A DNA stretch of 12,323 nt from JALXCH01 sp964495805 (lineage in GTDB: Bacteria > Calditrichota > Calditrichia > RBG-13-44-9). Position numbers and translations under genes: made by a program. Where the stretch lies: contig CAZBWV010000036.1 of assembly GCA_964495805.1 (NCBI GenBank), positions 1 through 12,323 of the forward strand, given 5' to 3'. Under the pieces are notes generated by a model. It saw only the letters and a program-made list of their open reading frames with translations. It did not search any database and was not told the DNA's origin. This document shows positions 7,119-12,323 of this stretch, piece after piece (the first letter of the stretch is position 1; each line of letters opens with the position of its first letter).

Positions 7119-8379
7119 ATTTCTGGCGGAAATGAAATGATTCATCTTTTAAGATAAACTCAATTCGCTCTAATTTCCCGTCGATGTTTTGCCGGGGTAC
7201 AATTCCCAGAATTTTACAGATAAGCGGGTACACATCGATGTTCCATAACGTACCGGTCCGATAGCCCTGTTTAAAGGCGGGACCTGCGGCGAGAAAAATG
7301 CCGTGCATATCCAGGTAGTTGGGATCGTATCCATGATTGCCGCCCACCGTATGAGTTTTCATCTTCTGTTCCATTCGCTGGTTTACCAGTGACCAACCCG
7401 GTTCAGCTACCAGGACGATGGGGGCAATAAACGGGTTGTGTTTAAAGTGAAAATAATCCGGTATTTCCTCCCGCCGATACACCCGGAAATGTCGGGCTTG
7501 ACTTTGAATTGTAGCCAGCACCTCTTCCATTTGTCCCGGTGGTGGTGTCACCATCATCACCGGACCGATTCCCTGAAGCTGGCAGGGAAAACCATGCAGC
7601 ATCTTTTCTATGTTAATGAGCTGATCACCCCGAATTTCAGTCATTCCGTGGTCAGAAAGGATGATGATGTTGATCCTGTCCCGGAATTCGATTTGCTGAA
7701 GTTTGTGCAACAGGTATCCGGTGATGTTGTCCAATCGCTGAATGGCGGCATTGGTTTCCGGTGCGTCGGGACCATGTGCATGTCCCTGCGTGTCGGTGGC
7801 ATCGAAATAAAGAGTGAGAAAATGTGGCCGTCGGTCTTCCGGAAGTTGCAACCAACGAATAATTCCGTCCACCCGTGTGCGATAGGGGCGCTTGTGTTCG
7901 TACTTTTCGTAATAAGTTGGGTGTCGGTAGGAGAGATGGACCTCTGAACCCGGCCAGAAGTAGCATGCACTGATGATCCCCTGACGTTCGGCTGTTTCCC
8001 ATAGCGCTTCGCCCCAATACCAGCGTGCATCCCGCACCGATGTGGTGTCGCCCACCTGATATTTCTCCCCGGTAAACGGATTCACAAAACGGTTCATAAT
8101 GATACCATGATTCTCCGGGTACATGCCGGTGATAATGGAAAGATGATTGGGGAAGGTTTTGGAAGGAAAGGTAGAGCGCAGAGAAAGTGCTCGCACACCC
8201 CTTTTTGCCAGACTGTCCAGGTGCGGAGTAAGTCCCCGATCCAGATAATCCCAACGAAATCCGTCGAAAGAGATGAGCAGAACATAGGGCTTTTCCTGCG
8301 CGGATGCGGAAATGGTTCCCCAGAAAATAGACAGATGAATGAGTAATAACGTTAGGAAACGAAACATCGAGCGTTTCAT
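7117..8379 (-). CDS. Exported NPP-type nucleotide pyrophosphatase/phosphodiesterase
   Basis: This 420-residue enzyme of the alkaline phosphatase superfamily (type I phosphodiesterase/NPP family) hydrolyses phosphodiester or pyrophosphate bonds using two zinc ions. A basic start, a hydrophobic stretch at residues 7-20 and SASAQ near 24-28 indicate a signal peptide, so it acts in the periplasm or beyond. The catalytic set is complete: D39 in SFDGFRWDY, nucleophile T75 in KTFPNH, D196 and H200 in DTQGHAHGPD, D243 and H244 in LSDHGM, and H349 in GGNHGYDP. The spacing from D39 agrees within one residue with that of the characterised Xanthomonas NPP, as I recall it. The start at 8379 has GGGAG 9 bp upstream. 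It follows the TonB-dependent receptor on the same strand across a hairpin. The true substrate (nucleotide, phospholipid headgroup or other diester) is not readable. Confidence 0.93.
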   Translation of the reverse strand: MKRSMFRFLTLLLIHLSIFWGTISASAQEKPYVLLISFDGFRWDYLDRGLTPHLDSLAKRGVRALSLRSTFPSKTFPNHLSIITGMYPENHGIIMNRFVNPFTGEKYQVGDTTSVRDARWYWGEALWETAERQGIISACYFWPGSEVHLSYRHPTYYEKYEHKRPYRTRVDGIIRWLQLPEDRRPHFLTLYFDATDTQGHAHGPDAPETNAAIQRLDNITGYLLHKLQQIEFRDRINIIILSDHGMTEIRGDQLINIEKMLHGFPCQLQGIGPVMMVTPPPGQMEEVLATIQSQARHFRVYRREEIPDYFHFKHNPFIAPIVLVAEPGWSLVNQRMEQKMKTHTVGGNHGYDPNYLDMHGIFLAAGPAFKQGYRTGTLWNIDVYPLICKILGIVPRQNIDGKLERIEFILKDESFHFRQK

Positions 8380-8415
8380 CGTGTGATACTCCCAATGAAG
8401 AATGAGCCTGAAACA

Positions 8416-8450
8416 TCAAAGCCCTCCCCCAATATGGGAGAGGGCTTTGA
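8416..8450 (-). terminator. Intercistronic hairpin between receptor and phosphodiesterase
   Basis: The arms TCAAAGCCCTCCCCC (8416-8430) and GGGAGAGGGCTTTGA (8436-8450) form a 15-bp stem with one G-U pair and a 5-base loop. It starts 21 bp past the receptor stop. No U tract follows on the minus strand (the next bases read TGTTTCAGGC), so it may be a weak terminator, an attenuator or an mRNA 3'-end stabiliser rather than a full stop. Only 36 bp remain before the phosphodiesterase start, leaving little room for a separate promoter. Confidence 0.7.
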
Positions 8451-8470
8451 ACCAAAGAGTGAAGAAAAAA

Positions 8471-11227
8471 CTATTTCAGTTCCAGCTGCAGACCGCCATT
8501 GAAGAAACGAGGCAGACCGAAGAACACTTCCGCATCGTCTGCATCATGGTCGTGGTCGAATGCGTTGTAACGGCTGTTGTCGGTGGCATCCTGGATGTAC
8601 TCAGCATCCGTGAGATTGAACACATGGAAGAACAGGTTCATTTTGATACCAGCCAGATCGAATGGCAGAGCATAGGTTGCATGGAAATCGCTGACGAAGT
8701 AAGCCGGCGCTTCCCAGCTTTGTTTTGTGTCGTTTGGATCGGTACGGCTGAACGGATCCCAGGCAGCATAGAACCGATCGTAGTAACGGCCGACAAACTG
8801 CAGTGCCAGACCCTTTATCGGATAGAAGTTTAGCGTCAGGGCCAGCTGTGTTTGGGGTGCGTCACCTACCTTCAGATCTTTGACATAGTAATGATATTCT
8901 TTGTCACTTCCGGTGCCACCAGAGTAGTCTTTATACAAACCGTTCACATCGTCCGTGTAATACCAATTTCCAACGGAAACCGATCCGTCCACGCGGAACC
9001 AGCGGATGGGACGGTAAGCAGCTTCTAACTCAACACCCTGATGGACAGTGTTCATACCGCTCAGGAAGATGAGTCCTTCCGTTCCATCGGCTAACACGAC
9101 ACCTCTGGAGTAGGCCCGGTCGTTCCAGATGGTGTGATATACATTGAACTTGGTATTCAGAGCACCATCCATGCCATAATAATTGATTCCGGCTTCAAAC
9201 GAATAGAATTTTTCGTTCTTGGGATCTTTCGCCATGGTACCGGTACGGTCGTTAATCACGTTGTCGAAAATCGGTGCTTTGCTTACATAACCGGCATTGG
9301 CAAACACATCCAGATTTTTGCTAATCAGGTAGCTTGCACCACCTTTAAGCTGCATACCGGTAATCCAATCGGCCTCTAAATATAATTCATGTCCGGTGCC
9401 GTCATCCTTGAAATGGTTGGTGTGGGTGTATTTAATTCCCGAATACCCAAAGGTACCGTACACGGTGTAATTTTTACCTTTGTATTCACCCTGTACGTAA
9501 CCACCCATCCAATCCACTGTATTGGTGAAGTAGTAAGCAATTTTGTCGCCCAGACGTTTTTTGTGGGCTTCATCGGTTTTGTCGAAATCGTTAGCAAAAT
9601 CCATATAGTATTGTCCACCTAACAGATCGCGCACTTCGCGGAAGTGTTCAATCTCTGCTGTGCGCCAGTCGATACCGAAACTCATCTTGAAATTATCCGC
9701 TACTTTGTAGTAGGCTTTGGAGATCAAACCAACCGTCCACTGCTGGTTCACGCTGTTGCGCAGGATACCGATGGACTGCCCGTCTTCTTTGTAAATCGGA
9801 GATTTGTCCACATAATAGGTATCTGCCGGAGCCTGATTGACCTCGATGGTCTTGTTCCAGTTCCAGCGCCAGGGGGCGGGCCCATAGTAGAATTTATAAT
9901 CATCATCACCAATTTCACCATTGGCATCCTGACGATACACTTTTCCATAGGTACCGCTACCACCACCTTTACCACCGGAATAATAGACGGTGGTGAATAC
10001 ATTCAGCTTTTCGGATAGGGTGGTGTACCAGTTCAGGTTAACGATAGGTTTGTGATAGTAGTTTTCACGTTCGTTAATGAAGTCTGTTCCATAGCGATCG
10101 TGAGTCGAACCATTGAAGTATTGTTTACCGTTGTATGAAGAATTCACCGGTGCCCAGTTCTGGTTAAAATAGCGACCGGCTTCATGGTATTTGTCAAAAG
10201 CGGCTGGATCGTAATCATCCAGACCTTCGGCAAAGCTTTTGCTGTAGGCAGCAATGTTTTGCTTGTAGTAGTTGTTTCCATGACGCTGGGGGGCACCCAG
10301 TGCGTACAGTTCGAACCGGTTGTTCTTATTCAGGTTGTAACTGGCACCAAAATAATAGGCCCAGGCATCGGTCCAGGTTTTGTCAATAATTCCATCGCCA
10401 ACTTTACGCACCACCACACCGCTTAAAGCAAATTTGTTGTTAATCAAACCGGTGTGACCAATCAGGGTGGATTTCAGAAATCCCCCGCTTCCTACTTCCT
10501 GCTTAAAGGAAACGCTGGCGTCCTGAGCTGTGGGATCAGTAATTACGTTCATGGTACCACCGATGGAGGGTACAGCCAGGTTCACAGCACTCAGACCACG
10601 CTGTACCTGAATGGAAGAGGTGGCGTCGCCTACACCATCCCAGTTGGACCAGTACACCCAGCCATTTTCCATATCGTTGACCGGGACACCGTTGATCATT
10701 ACAGCGACGTTGCGCTGGTTAAAACCACGGATGTTGATCCGGGCATCACCGGAGCCACCACCCTGCTGTGTGGCATATACACTGGGGGTTACATTCAGAA
10801 CCAGTGGAATATCCCGGGAACCCAGGCGGCTAACAATCTCCTTTTTTTCCACGTCGGTGAAAGCCACCGGTGTTTCGCGGGGTTTCGCGCGGTCGGCAAA
10901 CACGGTGATTTCCTGACCCATAATAGCCGTGGGCTTCAGCGCAATTTTCAAACTCACCGTTTCCGTGCCGACTGAAATCTTCTGGGTGTATTCATCGTAA
11001 CCCACATAAATAACTTTCAGGATGTATTCGCCTTCCGGCACATCCTGAATGATGAAGAAACCGTCCATGTCCGTGCTGGCACCCAGTGTTGTTCCTTCCA
11101 GAACCACATTGGCGCCAATCAACGGATCGCCGGTTTCTGCATCGGTGATCACACCTCTCACCGTTCCGCCAAATGCCAGAGACGCACTTAGCAGCACAAT
11201 TACCAGTAACAGAAGATAATGCCTCAT
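8471..11227 (-). CDS. TonB-dependent outer-membrane receptor with N-terminal CarboxypepD_reg-like domain
   Basis: This 918-residue protein imports a ligand across the outer membrane, powered by TonB-ExbBD. The order of parts is: signal peptide about 1-20; a beta-sandwich carboxypeptidase-regulatory-like domain about 22-100 (GTVRGVITDAETGDPLIGAN, then STDMDGFFI and VGYDEY); a TonB-box-like EITVFA at 106-111; a plug domain about 117-230 (INIRGFNQRNVAVMINGVPV, GGTMNVITDP); and a 22-strand-type beta-barrel to the C terminus. The plug motif with NDMENGWVYWSNWDG is one I associate with FCB-group receptors. The start is supported by GGAGGAG at 11230-11236. A short D/H-rich loop (FDHDHDADDAE) lies close to the C terminus. 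No SusD-type lipoprotein is adjacent, so this is not a visible SusCD pair. The substrate is unknown. The 90-residue gene ends 14 bp upstream, so the two may be cotranscribed. Confidence 0.94.
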   Translation of the reverse strand: MRHYLLLLVIVLLSASLAFGGTVRGVITDAETGDPLIGANVVLEGTTLGASTDMDGFFIIQDVPEGEYILKVIYVGYDEYTQKISVGTETVSLKIALKPTAIMGQEITVFADRAKPRETPVAFTDVEKKEIVSRLGSRDIPLVLNVTPSVYATQQGGGSGDARINIRGFNQRNVAVMINGVPVNDMENGWVYWSNWDGVGDATSSIQVQRGLSAVNLAVPSIGGTMNVITDPTAQDASVSFKQEVGSGGFLKSTLIGHTGLINNKFALSGVVVRKVGDGIIDKTWTDAWAYYFGASYNLNKNNRFELYALGAPQRHGNNYYKQNIAAYSKSFAEGLDDYDPAAFDKYHEAGRYFNQNWAPVNSSYNGKQYFNGSTHDRYGTDFINERENYYHKPIVNLNWYTTLSEKLNVFTTVYYSGGKGGGSGTYGKVYRQDANGEIGDDDYKFYYGPAPWRWNWNKTIEVNQAPADTYYVDKSPIYKEDGQSIGILRNSVNQQWTVGLISKAYYKVADNFKMSFGIDWRTAEIEHFREVRDLLGGQYYMDFANDFDKTDEAHKKRLGDKIAYYFTNTVDWMGGYVQGEYKGKNYTVYGTFGYSGIKYTHTNHFKDDGTGHELYLEADWITGMQLKGGASYLISKNLDVFANAGYVSKAPIFDNVINDRTGTMAKDPKNEKFYSFEAGINYYGMDGALNTKFNVYHTIWNDRAYSRGVVLADGTEGLIFLSGMNTVHQGVELEAAYRPIRWFRVDGSVSVGNWYYTDDVNGLYKDYSGGTGSDKEYHYYVKDLKVGDAPQTQLALTLNFYPIKGLALQFVGRYYDRFYAAWDPFSRTDPNDTKQSWEAPAYFVSDFHATYALPFDLAGIKMNLFFHVFNLTDAEYIQDATDNSRYNAFDHDHDADDAEVFFGLPRFFNGGLQLELK

Positions 11228-11229
11228 AG

Positions 11230-11236
11230 CTCCTCC
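11230..11236 (-). promoter_or_regulatory. Ribosome binding site GGAGGAG of the receptor gene
   Basis: Read on the minus strand it is GGAGGAG, with the GGAGG core 4 bp before ATG 11227. It lies in the 14-bp gap after the 90-residue gene. The receptor therefore has its own strong translation signal. Confidence 0.75.
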
Positions 11237-11241
11237 AATAG

Positions 11242-11514
11242 TTATTTGAACATAGGACTAAAATGATTTAATGAAGCTCCTCCTAATTTTACTGCTCCCG
11301 GGAGGGAAGAATTTCCCGGCTGATGCAAAGCTTGTGATAGATCCAATTGATGTTCCATATCCTGAACTAAAAGTGCGCTAAAATATGGCAAAAAATCTTT
11401 CAATGCAATACAATATACGTCCCGAGTCGATGCCTCCGGAAGCTCCAATTGTACTGTATCGGGTAGATTTGAATAGAACGTTTGATCCACACCATATTGC
11501 GGATTAATGGACAT
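11242..11514 (-). CDS. Hypothetical 90-residue protein overlapping the HATPase gene
   Basis: I do not recognise this protein. Its ATG (11512-11514) lies inside the last codons of the upstream HATPase gene, giving an 11-bp overlap, and its stop lies 14 bp before the receptor start. That fit between two genes is the main argument that it is real. There is no signal peptide or membrane segment. The middle part (VYCIALKDFLPYFSALLVQDMEH) looks helical and amphipathic, and the C-terminal third is rich in Gly, Ser, Leu and Pro. It has one cysteine. No Shine-Dalgarno is seen, so translation would rest on coupling to the HATPase gene. It has no recognisable STAS motif. The alternative is that this is a leader region carrying the receptor's promoter and the frame is accidental. 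Confidence 0.5.
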   Translation of the reverse strand: MSINPQYGVDQTFYSNLPDTVQLELPEASTRDVYCIALKDFLPYFSALLVQDMEHQLDLSQALHQPGNSSLPGAVKLGGASLNHFSPMFK

Positions 11515-11947
11515 TTTTATAGTATTCAGTAACCACTATCTCCATCCCGTGGTGGGAAGGTCGAAAGTGGACTTCATCAATCAAATTTTTAACCAGAAAA
11601 ATTCCTCGTCCGCTTTCCTTCCACAAATTTTCGGGGTTGGTTGGATTAGAAATCATGGATGGGTCAAATCCTGCACCCTCATCCTTGATGGAAACACTCA
11701 CCCGGTCCGGGTAGTAATTGGCACGTAAGATAACTTTTTTGTCCGAAATCATTTTATTCCCATGGACAATTGCGTTATGAACCAGTTCGGTAAGCACAAT
11801 AGCCATATTGTCCGATTGCTCTTCGGTAAGCGTGGCTTTTTGCGAGATGTGTTGTGAGAATTCTTCAATTTTTTTTAGTTCTTTTAGGTCACTGGAAATA
11901 ATTAAAAATTCTCGGTCTAAAATTTTGTCATTCGCTTGATTTTGCAT
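11504..11947 (-). CDS. RsbW/SpoIIAB-like HATPase (anti-sigma regulatory factor family)
   Basis: This is a stand-alone GHKL ATPase domain of 147 residues, the usual size for serine kinase/anti-sigma factors. The N box LTELVHNAIVHGN lies at residues 52-64 (E54, N58), the G1 box DEGAGFDP at 89-96 and the G2 box GRGIFLVKNLID at 113-124, so the ATP site is complete. Known relatives phosphorylate STAS-domain anti-anti-sigma proteins or bind sigma factors, and others act in different partner-switching circuits. No STAS protein, PP2C phosphatase or sigma factor is visible in the window. The gene is the first of the minus-strand set and overlaps the 90-residue gene by 11 bp. The start ATG 11947 has only a weak, distant AAGG. 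A sigma70-like promoter sits about 33-61 bp upstream. Confidence 0.9.
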   Translation of the reverse strand: MQNQANDKILDREFLIISSDLKELKKIEEFSQHISQKATLTEEQSDNMAIVLTELVHNAIVHGNKMISDKKVILRANYYPDRVSVSIKDEGAGFDPSMISNPTNPENLWKESGRGIFLVKNLIDEVHFRPSHHGMEIVVTEYYKNVH

Positions 11948-11979
11948 TTATTAGTCAAATACCTTATCTATACTTGGTT

Positions 11980-12008
11980 AATTTAGAAAAAGACAATAAA
12001 TTTGTCAA
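11980..12008 (-). promoter_or_regulatory. Candidate sigma70-type promoter for the HATPase operon
   Basis: On the minus strand there is a perfect TTGACA (12008-12003), a 17-base spacer and TAAATT (11985-11980, 4 of 6 consensus bases). Transcription would begin near 11973, leaving a short leader of about 25 bases. The region is very AT-rich, so chance matches are likely. An 8-base word TATTTGAC (minus strand) occurs here and again 50 bp downstream near the start codon. Confidence 0.4.
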
Positions 12009-12080
12009 ATAAAAATAATATTCGTTTTACATTATAAAACAAAATGATCATTGAATAAATTCAACATAATTATTGCGGTT

Positions 12081-12170
12081 GAGGGAAGGGGGATATGGGG
12101 GAATAGGGGGATAAGGGAAATAGGGGAAATAGGGGATATAAGGGATATAGGGGATATAAGGGGATAGGGG
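12081..12170 (+). repeat. G-run-rich, purine-biased low-complexity tract
   Basis: About eleven runs of 3-5 G are separated by short A/T spacers of the form GGGGATATA or GGGGAAATA, almost all purine plus T on this strand. Similar but less regular G runs continue at about 12219-12295. Open frames on the opposite strand translate to Pro/Leu/Tyr/Phe repeats and are artefacts of the tract. The spacing would permit G-quadruplex folding on the plus strand. Confidence 0.75.
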
Positions 12171-12219
12171 AATGTAAAATGTAAAATGTAGAATGTAGAA
12201 TGTAGAATGTAGAATGAAA
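12171..12219 (+). repeat. Heptamer tandem array AATGTAR (six copies plus one variant)
   Basis: Two copies of AATGTAA are followed by four of AATGTAG and a last variant AATGAAA, all in perfect 7-base register. It is set inside the G-rich tract. It does not encode anything credible. A 7-base unit is prone to slippage. Confidence 0.85.
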
Positions 12220-12323
12220 TGGGATGGAGGGGGTGAAAGAGGGGAATGGGAAGATAGGGGGCATAAAGGGTAGGGGGGAAATAGGGAAAGGAATTGTAAC
12301 CATATTGGGGCATAATTGATGGA

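Noticed and set aside
7652..8455. 267-codon minus-strand frame overlapping the phosphodiesterase
   Set aside because: It is a shifted frame of the phosphodiesterase gene, whose own frame carries the signal peptide and all active-site residues.
10454..10975. Long plus-strand frame (173 codons) opposite the receptor gene, and others at 9644-10018 and 8402-8833
   Set aside because: They are antisense to a well-supported receptor with clear domains, lack ribosome sites and show no recognisable motif.
8471..11227. SusC of a SusCD polysaccharide-uptake pair
   Set aside because: No SusD-like lipoprotein is adjacent on either side and no glycoside hydrolase is present; the generic TonB-dependent receptor call is safer.
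11228..11284. Direct repeat of GGAGGAGCT (minus strand) at 11228-11236 and 11275-11283
   Set aside because: Only the copy at 11228-11236 precedes a start codon at useful distance; the other has no ATG, GTG or TTG nearby and is probably chance.
11298..11319. Small hairpin CCGGGA...TCCCGG inside the 90-residue frame
   Set aside because: The stem is only 6 bp, no T run follows on the minus strand, and it lies inside a possible gene, so a terminator call is not supported.
12032..12313. Two overlapping minus-strand frames encoding Pro/Leu/Tyr/Phe repeats
   Set aside because: They are translations of the G-run tract and the heptamer array, exist in more than one frame, and have no ribosome site or family resemblance.

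Overview
The window looks like chromosomal DNA from a Gram-negative, didermic bacterium of moderate GC content, most plausibly in the FCB superphylum (Calditrichota, KSB1 or Ignavibacteria-like). The reasons are a TonB-dependent receptor carrying an N-terminal carboxypeptidase-regulatory-like domain, a secreted NPP-type phosphodiesterase, a DUF5320-like gene typical of anaerobes or thermophiles, and intergenic repeat families of a kind I recall from FCB genomes. The taxonomic placement is inference; no rRNA or other marker gene is present.

Layout. (1) Positions 1-599 have no credible gene. They hold three copies (one cut by the window edge) of a GC-rich intergenic repeat, and an inverted pair of another repeat built on the word ACAGGAT, which brackets an AT-rich 115 bp core. 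(2) Positions 600-4481, minus strand: a compact set in transcription order ltaE (low-specificity L-threonine aldolase), trkA (double-RCK regulatory subunit) and trkH (potassium channel-like subunit). trkA and trkH together form a complete Trk/Ktr-type K+ uptake system. (3) Positions 4482-4606: divergent intergenic region. (4) Positions 4628-7062, plus strand: an MFS permease, a COG1237-type metallo-beta-lactamase-fold protein and a small Gly/Trp-rich DUF5320-like protein. They are separated by 12 and 20 bp; the last two have strong Shine-Dalgarno sites, so an operon is likely. (5) Positions 7081-7118: a strong intrinsic terminator between convergent genes. (6) Positions 7117-11947, minus strand, in transcription order: an RsbW/SpoIIAB-like HATPase, an overlapping 90-residue protein of unknown function, a 918-residue TonB-dependent receptor and, after a 15-bp hairpin, an exported nucleotide pyrophosphatase/phosphodiesterase. 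(7) Positions 11948-12323: an AT-rich promoter region, then a purine-biased G-run tract with a heptamer array.

How the genes may work together. trkA and trkH act as one K+ uptake unit. The receptor and the exported phosphodiesterase could be a scavenging pair, with the enzyme releasing a product in the periplasm or at the surface and the receptor importing a ligand, but the ligand cannot be read from sequence. The close packing of an anti-sigma-like ATPase, an unknown 90-residue protein and the receptor is the least explained arrangement in the window. No phage, transposase, CRISPR array, toxin-antitoxin pair or recognisable defence system was seen. Most of the window is ordinary housekeeping and envelope gene content; the findings are leads rather than a clear new system.
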